Source: Fasciolopsis buskii (Eukaryota; Platyhelminthes; Trematoda; Plagiorchiida; Fasciolidae). From it: DNA of 64,000 nt. Each line of letters starts with the position of its first letter. Position 1 is the first letter of the stretch. Of the stretch, positions 47,377 to 57,856 are shown piece by piece. The translations under genes were made by a program, and so were the position numbers. The stretch covers positions 65,943-129,942 of the forward strand of contig LUCM01005840.1 in NCBI GenBank assembly GCA_008360955.1, in the 5' to 3' direction. The notes under the pieces are model-generated. The model worked only from the letters and a program-made list of their open reading frames with translations, was not told the DNA's origin and did not search any database.

Positions 47377-47775
47377 GTGCGCAGATATTCCACCTAGCAC
47401 AGTCGAAAGACAGACGGGGAAGGGCGAACGTGTGAGAATCCTACCTAATCTGATCTTTGAATCTGCTGGCTCCTCCCACAAAATCCAGACCGGCTGTGCT
47501 GATTATTTGTACATAGAAGGGGGATGTTGGAACAGTCCTGGAGCAGGAGGGACCCCTGATTACATACATCTCGTATTTCTCAATACTGAGGGGTGTTATG
47601 GGACAGGGAAGAAGTTTTGGGTGTGTTCTGGGCAGCCCCTTTTTAAATGCCTGCGCAATTCGGACTTCACGACTCATACTGATCCCCAGGCACTTCAGTT
47701 TCACTTCGTATCAAATAACTCCACATTAGAATTCATGGTTGTTACCATTCAAAGACCAAAATATAGCGCTGGCTG
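47377..47775 (+). CDS. candidate CUB-like domain exon
   Basis: An exon-like frame opens directly after an acceptor (tttgtgacag, ending 47376) and reads CADIPPSTVERQTGKGERVR, then FESAGSSHKIQTGCADYLYI and, near the end, LQFHFVSNNSTLEFMVV followed by KYSAGC. The spacing resembles a CUB domain: a first Cys, a strand with 'G..V.I….F', then Cys-x-Asp-Tyr-Leu-x-Ile, a second Cys pair, the 'L.F.F.S…' strand and a final Cys. CUB domains occur in secreted or membrane proteins and bind ligands. No signal peptide is in this exon. The donor is uncertain (possibly gctgc/gtgcag near 47778). The longest competing minus frame is less protein-like. Partner exons were not found with confidence; 48129-48320 (+) may be one. 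Confidence 0.4.
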
Positions 47776-48128
47776 CGTGCAGCAATTAGCACGGATCTCG
47801 AAAATCAATTACTTAAGCCGTTTCATTGTTTAGATCCTCAAGGTCTTCAGAGAAATTTCATCTTTCTGACTACTCGAGTACCGAGGGAGAAGTTGCTAAA
47901 ATACGCCACTCTTTTCTAACCTGTCATAATTTTGACTGTCAGCATGAAGTCGTAAACTGGGGTAGAGCGGGAATAATCACGGCTTTTCTCCCCCCAGGAA
48001 GAGTTCGGCATAATGACAGATGAGGTATTGTGCAGTGGTTTCTGACTGATTACATCATATTCGCTGTGCAGGACGGCCATGGATGAGTTATAAAGAGTCA
48101 TTTGGTTTGGAAAAGATAATTTTTTGCC

Positions 48129-48320
48129 TTGACAGGTATGTTGGTAGCGTGTGTTGGACGCGAAAATCTGTACAACATCCAAGTAATGTTGCGCTCGCTT
48201 CCACAAATTTCAGTCACGATCAAATTAACAAGACCCACAGCAGGCAAATTACCTTTCTCAGTGGCTTGTGAATGCGGACTTTTCCGATCCATTTATGAAA
48301 TGGTGGTGACAGACGCCTAA
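48129..48320 (+). CDS. candidate exon, unknown protein
   Basis: The frame follows an acceptor-like ttgccttgacag and reads CVGRENLYNIQVMLRSLPQI, then SVTIKLTRPTAGKLPFSVAC, with a stop at 48320. Alternating hydrophobic residues suggest beta strands, which would suit an extracellular module next to the CUB-like exon, but the phase does not join cleanly to it. The overlapping minus frame is a competitor. Confidence 0.2.
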   Translation: MTGMLVACVGRENLYNIQVMLRSLPQISVTIKLTRPTAGKLPFSVACECGLFRSIYEMVVTDA

Positions 48321-49217
48321 TTTAAGCAGACCGAGATGTTTGGGCCAAGTTTGTTGACTACTAGCAAGGTGTTTCCGCGCGAAGAAACTTGGAAGGTGCT
48401 CGTCCCGAACAAAGGATCAAAGTTTTGAGCAGCTTCACGGGGTACACGCTTGATTTCGTCCTTTGTCGGCGTGTGCGTACATCACTAGACAGCCTGTATC
48501 CGAACCGTGCAGCGGAGACGGCGGGACGATAGGTGAGAAGTGTTTTTGTATAATCTGGTCCGAGAAAGTTTCAATATTCGAAAGCATTCATAGCCAGTTT
48601 ACTCCTTCAGTATCACAGCTCGATAGATGTATGTATGTAAGAAAGTCTCGTCTTTATTTAACTCCAGACAGTTGTAGTACTCATTGATATATCTACTTTC
48701 GAGTGAAATCACTTGCTTTCGTCAGCATGAACTACGAATGCCTCGCGGACTTACCACAAGTAAACTGGGTCCATTTGTTTTCGAGATAACTTATCTGAAC
48801 GGTACAGTCATGCATCGATGACAAATCAGCCAAATCAGGAGGATCAAACAGATTTAAATGACAGACTTACGGAGACCCAAAGCCCAGGTGGTGCGATAGC
48901 TAGCATTTCTGTCGGAGAACCTATATGACTGCCTCCAGCATCAATGGACACACGGGGTCCACAGAGTTATAGTCGTAGAGGAGTCTTGAAGGGGAAGAAT
49001 TACAATCAGCCTACCTTCAAATCAAATGACAAAGCACCGCTGCCGCTTGCCATCGTACCAGTGAGAATCTTGGCATCGGCAGATCAGTGAAGTCGGAGTT
49101 CTACGACTGTCATTGATCAGAAAGTATTCCTCCAACAAAATTTTTTGTCCAATTCATAATTTGAGTTGACTTGCCAGTAAAACTTACCATGATTCGCGGA
49201 TTCGAAGGTTTTCTTAC
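48321..49217. other. unassigned
   Basis: No recognised product. The only + frame of note (48463-48687) has no motif. Confidence 0.35.
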
Positions 49218-49347
49218 CATCTTTGATCGCACATCTCAGTGTTGGGGCGAGTCCAAAGTGCATGTATATTAGTCTGCAGTGATAGACACCGTACTTTGTT
49301 TTGTTCGTTTCTGGAACCACACGACTGTAGTCGACCGGCTGGTACAG
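49218..49347 (-). CDS. candidate Ig-like exon, minus strand
   Basis: Between an acceptor (cctgtag, minus) and a strong donor (gatg/gtaaga, minus) lies a 130-base frame reading LYQPVDYSRVVPETNKTKYG, then VYHCRLIYMHFGLAPTL. The Y-G-V-Y-H-C sequence is the usual pattern around the second cysteine of an immunoglobulin-like domain (D/Y-x-G-x-Y-x-C). The exon covers only the end of such a domain. A minus frame at 51274-51585, containing a Cys-x12-Trp pattern, may be another part of the same gene. Both strong splice signals raise confidence in an exon, less so in the family. Confidence 0.35.
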
Positions 49348-49506
49348 CTACAGGCGACCGTGAAGCCTCTGCGCAATGAAATGCGCTAATTAAAATGAAT
49401 CACCACTTATATAAACCCCGTAACAAACATGTCTAAATTTTTAAATATCAGGACTAAATGAATTAAGCAGTGTACTGAAAAACCGATGCGCCACATACTG
49501 GCTTTT
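49348..49506. other. unassigned spacer
   Basis: Short AT-rich stretch between the candidate Ig-like exon and the MITE-like element; nothing seen. Confidence 0.4.
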
Positions 49507-49642
49507 ATTGTGAATGATATAATGTTAATAACACAATTTGACTATAAAACTTCCCTTGAGAAAGGCTACCCACGGTAGTCGAAACGTTGGCGCATTCCAT
49601 CTACCGACAATTCTGTGTTATTAACATTGTGTCATTCACGAT
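49507..49642. mobile_element. 136-bp MITE-like element with 29-bp TIRs
   Basis: The first 29 bases (attgtgaatgatataatgtt…) and the inverted last 29 match at 26 positions. Inside lies cacggtagtcgaaacgttgg, preceded by cttgagaaaggctaccca. The motif ending in gaaacgttgg recalls hammerhead-like remnants found in Penelope-like elements, but the expected ctgatga core is not intact. It is too short to code for anything. A related compound copy sits at 42753-42945. Confidence 0.75.
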
Positions 49643-50829
49643 GAAATATCTAATTTTCCTGTGGTTTTGAATTTCAGGTACTTCTACTTGTATTCCGTTT
49701 ATCAGATTATGTGTAGACTTTATTAGATTAAATTTCATATTGCGTTCAGCTCTTTGTTCTGGAGCCGAAATGCTGCCATAAATGCGAAACTTGGTAGAGA
49801 TGAGCCGAGATGGTTATACCTAAATGTCACTCGTATGATGATTAAAGGATTACTCAGTGACATTGAAGAAAACGAGAAGACAAGCACGCCTTTTAGCTCA
49901 ATTTTTCTGGTTACTCGTAATTCTTTCACAACCGGAGCATTTATTCCCAGTCATTTCCCATATTTGGGCATCACATAAACTTTTTCCTCTTGAAGTTCTG
50001 GCTTAATCCGCTGTTCTTGGAATCACATGCTACAGTCCTTTCACTGTGAAATACTGACGCAGATCTTTGTCATACCTGCGGAATATAGTCTTACCCCAGC
50101 GCATGTTTAATGTGAACGGCAAATTCAAATGGAATTCGCGTTCACGCTGGTTGCAATGGTAAACTACTCACAGGTTCCAGACTTGTGTTCCATAAATCAA
50201 GCATCAACTCACGAGACCGGGAAAAACAGCATTAGCGATCTAGATAAAATACGGCGTCTCTGTCATTGTGGTTGCTATATGCGGGTGGAGATCAATGAAT
50301 GTAAGGTTATGAGTTTTGCATTAGAACTAAAGACTATGCTCGTGATAGCTGGTTCAGTCCTGTACTGTAGGTTAAAGGAAGCATGAAAATCGACATCTAT
50401 TAATCATATACACAAAAATCTTTCTTGTTTGGTGAATCCGTCCGAAGTAGACACGTCAAAAAAGTTTTGCTCGTTTCGATGGTTCAAGTAAAACTGTACT
50501 AATATTATGTCAGTGCGGAGGATCATAACTGACATGAAATGAGGAAACATTGTTTAGGTCAAAGAATCGATGGCATTTGAAATTCGTTTTCCGCCTATGG
50601 ACTGTTTAAGGGTAACAGATTTTGATTTGGGATATTCATTATCTTAGTCAAAGCTCATCACGTCTGCGATGAAGTTGCACCGGCTACGTCAAATGATAGA
50701 ACGAATGAAAATGATACGCGAGAAGGTCGATGAATAACGATGGCCCAAATTAACCAGTAGAAGAATCGATTACTGAATGCTGACCATAGAAGACCCATGT
50801 AAGCGAATGATCTTACCTAATGAACGTTT
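49643..50829. other. mostly unassigned, candidate exon at 49750-49978
   Basis: At 49750-49978 (+), after acceptor-like gcgttcag, a frame reads SLFWSRNAAINAKLGRDEPR, then YLNVTRMMIKGLLSDIEENE, with a stop at 49978. It resembles a 3' terminal exon but matches no family I know. The rest, including a frame at 50129-50386, is unassigned. Confidence 0.25.
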
Positions 50830-50895
50830 ACATGCAATAATTTACCATGTGATATCATCGCTCAGCCTACCATAAATAAACTGTGGAAGCACTGC
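50830..50895 (-). repeat. 3' fragment of the hammerhead SINE
   Basis: On the minus strand this reads gcagtgcttccacag and then gagcgatgatatcacatggt, the same tail as the SINE at 51074-51270 but without the tRNA-like head. It is a 5'-truncated third copy. Confidence 0.65.
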
Positions 50896-51073
50896 ATTGA
50901 ATCTCCTACTACTAACATGTACTAAGTATGTCATATCCAAAGCCTTAGTCGTACTTGGGCAGAGAATTCATCTATAAGTAGGGATCGATTGCTGTGAGCT
51001 GGCGGACAGTAACCCTGCAAATCAGTGACGGATAGGTGCGAAATCATGTGTCGAAATTCAACAGACCGTTCAG

Positions 51074-51270
51074 AGCCTGCCCGGTAGCGTAATGGCTAAT
51101 ACGTTCGACTGAGAATCGTTCGTCCCGGGTCCGCATCCCAGTTCGGGCGCGGTGGATATGCACTGCTGATGATTCCTAACAAGGATGAAACAGCTGTACA
51201 GTGAGTGCTTCCATGGTTTCTTTACGGTGAATCGAGTGATGATATCACATGGTGATTTATTTCATGAAAA
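51074..51270 (+). repeat. tRNA-Leu-like SINE with hammerhead core, copy 1
   Basis: The head is tRNA-derived: tagcgtaatgg (51085-51095) fits an A box and gggtccgcatccc (51127-51139) a B box. The sister copy at 62119-62305 has gctaaggcgttcggctcaag, which resembles the D-arm and anticodon region of tRNA-Leu(CAA). After the head comes a hammerhead-ribozyme core (51160-51203), then a tail shared by all three copies (gagtgcttcc… to …gtgattatttcatg-like). Retroposition would depend on a LINE partner, for which the surrounding RTE elements are candidates. Confidence 0.8.
51160..51203 (+). ncRNA. hammerhead ribozyme candidate in SINE
   Basis: All parts of a hammerhead occur in order: stem I strand gcactg; invariant ctgatga (51166-51172); stem II tcct/agga closed by an aaca loop (the first closing pair is t·t); invariant gaaa (51187-51190); a minimal stem III cagctg; the cleavage-site ta (51197-51198); and cagtg returning to stem I. 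A very short stem III is known from hammerheads in schistosome SINEs and retrozymes, which work best as dimers. The second genomic copy has ctcatga instead of ctgatga. Confidence 0.7.
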
Positions 51271-51273
51271 CAT

Positions 51274-51585
51274 TCAGTCTCCTACTACAAACAAATGTTT
51301 GCATCTCCACGATTCGGCTGCTCTGTCTGCAGTAAGTTTGAACCCGAGGTAGAATCGTTTTCGACCGACGAATTGAAACCAGACGGAAGTTTCTATTTCT
51401 TTTTGCTTTGTAAAAGAGAGTAGGCAAATTCGCAATGTGAAATGTAGTCCAGAATGCCGGTGAATACGTCCGAGCACTGAGAGATTATTTCCTTTGGATA
51501 TCAGTATAGGCTTTCCAACCGGATGCCATGCCAAAGCGAGATAATACACCATTTCACAAATTCTATGTAAACAGTTCTCGGTCAA
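51274..51585 (-). CDS. open frame, possible exon, minus strand
   Basis: A 103-codon minus frame. After an acceptor-like gtttacatag it reads MVYYLALAWHPVGKPILISK, then FTLRICLLSFTKQKEIETSV followed by WFQFVGRKRFYLGFKLTADR and a Cys. A Cys-x12-Trp pattern could suit an Ig-like domain, but the second cysteine is nearer than usual and I find no clear donor. It may equally be chance. Confidence 0.2.
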   Translation of the reverse strand: MTENCLHRICEMVYYLALAWHPVGKPILISKGNNLSVLGRIHRHSGLHFTLRICLLSFTKQKEIETSVWFQFVGRKRFYLGFKLTADRAAESWRCKHLFVVGD

Positions 51586-54214
51586 TGTATTTGAACCCGT
51601 ATCATGACTGATAACATTTGGGGAACTGTGGGTGACCAGTTACGACGAACTACATTACACATGGACCAAGAAATAAATTCCTGGCCCATTGAGTGAGGAA
51701 GAGATATCATTGAGTAGATGTGATTCCGACTTCGGTATCCGTTATGCCTATAAGTTTTGTCAAGGTCTTACGGTAAAACGACTGCATCAGATGGTTAGGG
51801 CAGCAGTTGAGGTTAATTTGATCACGCATTTTTAGTAACAGTTTCGCTTTAAAATAAAATTCAACTTTCTAACTGTGTACGTGGTTTTTTACTATTCAGT
51901 AAAATGAGGTGTTATGAAACAAATTATAGAGCCTGAATTACGTGATCCCCTTGGAGACTAGACATCTTTATCGCAGGAGTCTGTTAATTACTTTCGAAAC
52001 GATGTGGTCAAAATCTGGCTTTATAGTAGGTGCCCACTCATGTGACATCTTCCAAACGTTCAGCTAGGCCAAAGTAGATTGGTTTATCTGTTAGCGTCAA
52101 AATGGTTGTTGGCTGCTGTACCTGTAAAACATTACTTGGCGCCAGTTTGTTTGAATAAAGGTATGTTTTCACAAAAAATGCTTCTCCAAGGTCTCATTTA
52201 CTAAACTTAGGAGACGCAAGTAAACTGGCAATCAGAGTAATAATTCTAATTTCTTCTAGATTGTCACCGTTAGATAGGCCGGAAACTGAAGCAGATTGTC
52301 CAGGCTAATCCTTTTTCTCAAGGTATAATCCTCGCGTGAGATAGCTCCCTTGACTCTTTTAGCAGCATTGGAAAGAACATGGGTTTTCCTGCTACTCATT
52401 AGCACCCAAAGATGTCAGTATTCTTTTCAGTTTCTGCAAAAGACAGCTAGTTCGTCGACAGTCAAAAGAGAAACACTGCAATCTCTATCATTCACGGTGA
52501 ATTTCACTCCCAAAATAAAAATGAAATTTGATCAGTCAAACTTGTGACAAGTCTACATGCACATCAATTGACAAACTTTTGACAGCCAACTAACGGGAAA
52601 GGCGAAAATTCTGTGGTCGTCAATGACCCAAAGGTTTCCGGCAGCGATGTCTCTATCTGGTTTGGGTATGTATGAACGAGTTGTAAATAAACAGTAGCGT
52701 GATTCTCAATGTTTTGGTTTTCGTGTTGCTTTCAGCCTCATGGTCCGGCTTCGTAGTCCGATACTTGTTGGCAATTTCATTCCGTTTGTTATTACAAACG
52801 ATCACAGTCTGTGTGGCTAATCCAAGTATCAATAATACTACAACGCACTAGTTTTTAAAGTGGAGATTTTTGGAAATTTCCTGGTGACGAACGAGAATAT
52901 AAAAACTAGTATATCTACATACCGATCGGATCAGAAGTAATTAATTCATACTACCGACTCATAGGGATTCATGCACCTAGTCTGTTTGCAAGAGATAACA
53001 AAACTTCTTGAAGAAAATGGTTTGGAGCACGGGGGCCAAATGCAACTGTGTTCGTCCAAAAGTAAACAAACAACAGATGATTGATAACCAGCACTGAGAT
53101 TTTGCCGCAATTTATTCACCACCTCAAAGTGCTTGCTTCTGGGCATTTGTAGATTCAGAAAAATGATGTTGCATCTTTTAATTCTTCCGCAAATGGAATT
53201 TGCTTGTGACACATTTCACACCCCTAATATTCCTTTTCAGTCTCTTCTGGTTCTTCTCCTGGTTGGCACTGGCTAAACTATCTATCGTTTGCACAAAAAC
53301 GGAAAGTCAGGCTGTCTCAAGTTTTCCATCTGAAAGGAGTTGACCGACTGGAAACCGAGTTCACTACATCCTAGTGCGTACCCAACAGATACCTCGATGC
53401 CTAACCTATAGATTCCTACTCAAATGGAATACACAATAAAGGCTTCCAATTAGCCTAGTAGTTTCCTTATTTTAACCCCTTCGGTTTGTTTCAGAATCTT
53501 GTTTGACTCAATTAGTTTCGCGGTTATTTCAAACTATCCATAATCGATGGTTTCATCCAAAATATTTGTTTTGCGATAGGATCATCGCCGAATTGTAGAA
53601 AACCTAACTACGATAATTGTTTGCAACTATCGATCTAATCGGTAAACCGCTAACTGACCAAAATCACAAAGTTGTTGCGAAGACGTTCTTTTGATAACAA
53701 ACATGTGCACTACTGTTTAATCTAGTGGTTGAGACAACCAGTCAGTTTGCAGACGCATTCTGTACGCAGTTTCCGAGCTGGTGTGCTGACATTTCGACAG
53801 TGCAAAGGATTCTGCGTGTGTATCTGTCGAAGGGTGTGCATGCAGCTACTGGTGTGTGATTTAACCAATGTTTCTGCTTGTATTGTCCTAGGCAACCTAA
53901 TTCGTTTCGCCGGATGTATAGATAAATGTTTCTTTCTTAAGAGACGGCTTTCTCCTCCATTTGAACCATTTAATCAATATGGTCCCTCATTTTCAGGTCA
54001 GGCATGGATGCGGTCGTAAAAATGGAGACCAGGTTGCTTCGGGTAGCCGGTGTGAGAGAATATGGTGATCGGCATTTGTTGTCCCGGATTTAGTTGCATA
54101 TCGACCGCTGCTCGATTTTCGAGACGGATCCAGTGAACTGACGCCAGTGTGCAGTACTGCGGCAGTGGGTGGGGGTGAAATACAGGAATCCGTAAAGACC
54201 ACAGCGCGAAAATT

Positions 54215-54217
<3 letters not shown>
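51586..54217. other. AT-rich, no gene confidently seen
   Basis: A minus frame at 52946-53212 has acceptor- and donor-like ends and could contain a small exon following the one at 54813-54961, but I cannot support the join. Other frames (52350-52547 +, 53729-54019 +) show no family. Confidence 0.3.

Positions 54218-54249
<32 letters not shown>
54218..54249. repeat. (AT)n microsatellite
   Basis: About 32 bases of uninterrupted at/ta dinucleotides. Confidence 0.95.
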
Positions 54250-54250
<1 letters not shown>

Positions 54251-54671
54251 CCACAGTGGCTTTCATATATATTTCTATTTATTCATTGTAAATATACTTC
54301 CCTGTGACTGCGAATTTGGGAATTTCAGTTTCAAACCGCTATTCCACTCCAATTGATTTTTCCCTCCTCTGAAGACGTTTGCGTCTTAGAAGCTAATGGG
54401 TTTCGCAAGGAGATTTTCTCACCTATTCAATGCAAACAAGCTGTTCAGATTCTGCTTCCTACTAGGAACAACAACGAAATTCAGGTCAACTCAATTCGCA
54501 AATAGTTTTACTCACCCCCGAGTGCCGCATTTTCAGCAGAGAAGTGACCCGACTATTTGTGTAACTAGTTATATATTTCCATGATTAAAACTCAAAAAAA
54601 CTGCATTTTAAAAACCATACGGTAGCACCCTTGCAGAAATAAAAGTAAAATTTTACCAAGATCAGACTCTT

Positions 54672-55548
54672 TCAAGACCGTCTTTTATCACTGAAGGTTT
54701 CGAAGGGTATCGTGCAAGTTAGAGCAGGAACAATCTCCGATATGCCACTAATCAGGAATAGAGTAACTTGTAGATGACGAAGAAGAGAACCGTGAAGGTA
54801 TGGTGAGTTTACATACAATCCATGTGATACGGTCCGGTACACCTTCGGACCAGCCTGCTTAGACACCCGGCCAATGAAATTCGCGGCGATAGAAGAAGCA
54901 AATAAGTGTTCACACTCCAAATTTGACATCTCGCTGCAGGAAAGCACCAATACCGTCATTCCTATGTAAGGAGAAATATGATACGATAATCTCGGTCTTC
55001 AGGATGTCAAAATACAAAGAGGATCATATTTGCATCAGCGACATTGACAGAAACCAAAGCCCATATTCACTGTCCTAAATTGAATCGTATTGATGAGCGA
55101 ATTAGAAAACCGGTGCTCCACGTAATATGACATATGATCATAAGGATTGCTTGCACAACACTGGGTGTTGGCTTATATAATTTGCTTTGAATAACCTTGA
55201 CCGCGGAAACTCAGTGACAAGAACATCTGCCTAGTAAGTGAACAGTCGCAAATTTGATTACGTTGCGGGTTTCTAGTTTTCGAATGCGTTGAGTGAATTT
55301 CCCACTCTATAGAATAATAAATATTTGTCACCTTTCAAAGCTGCTGACGTAGCTAATTGTGGACCGATATTCCCGTTGCCAGGGTTAACCTTCCCAAAGT
55401 GGCTTTTCAGTTCTTCAAGATGGCCTTCTAGACTAGTGCATGAAAGTAATTTCAATAGCCCCCTGAACTGCTGAAACAGCTGAACTCCAAAATCGTAGGT
55501 CATCCTCGAAGCCCTGAAGAATGTTGTAGGCCAAAGTTGAGCCGTCAT
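54672..55548 (-). CDS. candidate two-exon gene start, unknown protein
   Basis: On the minus strand an ATG at 55548 opens 72 codons (MTAQLWPTTFFRASRMTYDF…, …LATSAALK) and ends at a strong donor (aaag/gtgaca, last exon base 55332). After a 370-base intron a pyrimidine-rich acceptor (ttctccttacatag) starts the second exon at 54961. The one-base overhang is completed to GGA, and the frame continues GMTVLVLSCSEMSNLECEHL, then FASSIAANFIGRVSKQAG. The second exon may end at a donor-like tat/gtaaac (last base 54813) or run to a stop at 54672. Leu-rich helical segments suggest an alpha-helical protein, perhaps an alpha-solenoid, but I recognise no family. In-frame splicing supports a real gene; function is unknown. 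Confidence 0.4.
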
Positions 55549-57631
55549 TTTGCAGGTAACAGTCTATTTCCGCTAGCAAAGTGCTTCAAGGAGATCAAAC
55601 CTACCTGTCCTCTAATGATAGGACTTCTAAAAACATCCGACTCCCGGCATGCTCTTGAGAGCCTCCTTGATACTCTTTCGTTAGCTCAAAGCCTTTCCTC
55701 CAGTAATCTTATGGGCAGCCGGCATTGTGAGTGCCATTTTTGTTCAGAACAGCTTGAGACCAGTCACCGGTTGTGGTAATCTAAACATGGATTCGGTATT
55801 TATTTCACGAAGAATATCATTTTCGACGATTACATATCTCTATATAGCTGACTTGCTTCTCGGTGATCAACACCTGCTGCGATTGGTTATGTGTTGAAAA
55901 TTCATTTCACTGGATTGGTCGCAGGTGCCTCTGTCATAAGGTGTTCTTATTGAATCTCTTTCTTATATTATTTTCCCTTACACTTTAGCCAATCTTAATC
56001 TACATAAAATTCAACCTCTTGGACTCTTCTTTGAGGAGACCCATTGTTGTCCTGTTCTGTTCATCCACTTAGTCAATCAATATTCCTCATTGTTGCACTG
56101 AGATAACCACTTATCAGATCAGAACATTGACTTTAGTAATCATTGAAGCTCATTTCTCCGTTCATTTGCATCTTACGCATATACATTCTATGTTTTCACA
56201 GAAGGCCTTTAGTTAAGGTGCATCTCAAGTGCATGATGATCATCAGTTTATTATTTTTCTACGCATCTTTTCTCACTAACATTCCACGAATGTGTTTGCA
56301 TCTTCCCAGAAAACCTTAATATTCGGGATTTCCCATTTTTGGTCGACTGACCTTCTGATTCCATTTTTCACATATAAATCCCAAATCATCTGGTCAACCT
56401 TACGCCCCCGAAGCATCAGATGCGAGTTTTACTGCTATTAGAGCTTATCAGTTGTCCATATACTTCACTGGAACCAGGTTTGAACCCATGCTTTCCAACT
56501 ATGACAGACTAATCAGAATTACTGAGTTCAGCTGGCTCAAATATCCCCCTAAGTGACAGTCAGCAGTTACGTGATTCAAATGCGCATGACATTGTCCTTT
56601 CTTACCTACTCATAGATACGTTTAGTTTATCAAATCACTGTCTGCTTGCTTGCCACGATGTATTCTTCCTCTATGTGACATCTCAACGGCCTCGATGTTC
56701 TATGCACCCCTTTACCGTTGCAGTATCACAAAGACGTCTTAGTCTTTGGGCAGACATGGTAACATGTCATTTGATACCGATTTTACGCCGTTCCATATCT
56801 TGGTGTCAGATTGCTCGCACACGAAATTAGAACATTTCTATACTATTATTCAATAATTAGCCCATTTGGTCTTTTAAAAACTGGTCTTTTGAACCAAAAG
56901 ATGTATTAGCTCATTAACAGAGGACTGCTTATTTTTCTGTGAAATCCGTGGCCGCCTGCGACCCTTTAAAAATAGCGAACTACTAACCTTCAGTAGGTTT
57001 ATCACATCTCGGGGGATCAGAAGTCAGTGGATCTCAGTGCCCCAAAATTTCTTGGAAGCAAGTAACGGAAACAAGCTACATGCCATTCTGTTCACTTTAT
57101 GGCATGAAACCACATCTCAATCTGGCACGCATCGAAAAGCTGCATGCTATTCTCTTCCACTAAAACTCGACGATAGAATATTGATTAATTTCACTTTCTT
57201 GTCTTTGTCTAGAGACGGCCATAATTGTTTCTTATAACTGCTCAAGTGAGTCAGACTTCGGAAACTAAAAGTGCCCTGACTGTGACACCTGTGTGCCGAA
57301 AGCCAGTAACAAACAGATACTGCGATTCGACGAAAGACTAATTTATGACTGCAGTTGAAGCTAGTAAAAGTTCAGCCCCATGAAACCTTAACAGTCACGT
57401 ATTTCTTGCTCTTATAATCACCAGCCAGAAAATCTTATTAGTATCGTGTAACACAGGGAGAACCACCTCTACAAAAACGTTCACGAAAAACTCGCAGAAC
57501 GTCTAGGAAAGCTCTCTTATGTCTCTATGCCGATGTGGGCACTTGCCACCATGAATTGCGATTTATTAGTGAATTTGATGATTTGTATCTATCAGATCTC
57601 AATGGCAAGTAGCCGGGCTGGTTGAAATCGC
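55549..57631. other. AT-rich, no gene confidently seen
   Basis: A + frame at 55537-55779 overlaps the antisense of the candidate first exon and is probably its shadow. Nothing else is recognised. On the minus strand, gggttcaaacctgg (plus about 56473-56486) resembles a Pol III B box, but no A box is near. Confidence 0.35.
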
Positions 57632-57856
57632 ATGCAACTAGGTACCACCTCAAGTTTCAGCGTCAATTTTACCGGTTTTCCCATAGATATAAGAGCTCTG
57701 TTCCCCTTTATAGTACATTGCAGAAACTTGTCAAAACTGGAAAAAGTGATACAACATTTATTCCGAAGTGTTAAGGACTTGTCTCTTTGCAACGCTGTTC
57801 TCACAGACTTGGAACAACGTGCAAATGACACGCTCACACTTGCACCTTCTTATTAA
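57632..57856 (+). CDS. candidate terminal exon, unknown protein
   Basis: The frame MQLGTTSSFSVNFTGFPIDI continues with CRNLSKLEKVIQHLF and SVKDLSLCNAVLTDLEQRAN and stops at 57856. The pattern is that of amphipathic helices. An acceptor-like ctcaagtttcag lies at 57650-57661, so the true exon may begin there rather than at the ATG. I recognise no family. The opposite strand has an open frame of similar length. Confidence 0.25.
   Translation: MQLGTTSSFSVNFTGFPIDIRALFPFIVHCRNLSKLEKVIQHLFRSVKDLSLCNAVLTDLEQRANDTLTLAPSY

Noticed and set aside
55537..55779. Plus-strand frame after an acceptor-like gtcattttgcag
   Set aside because: It begins at the antisense of the minus-strand first exon, whose donor and in-frame partner make a better model.
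56440..56580. Possible tRNA gene on the minus strand
   Set aside because: A good B-box-like gggttcaaacctgg is present, but no A box or cloverleaf can be drawn upstream.
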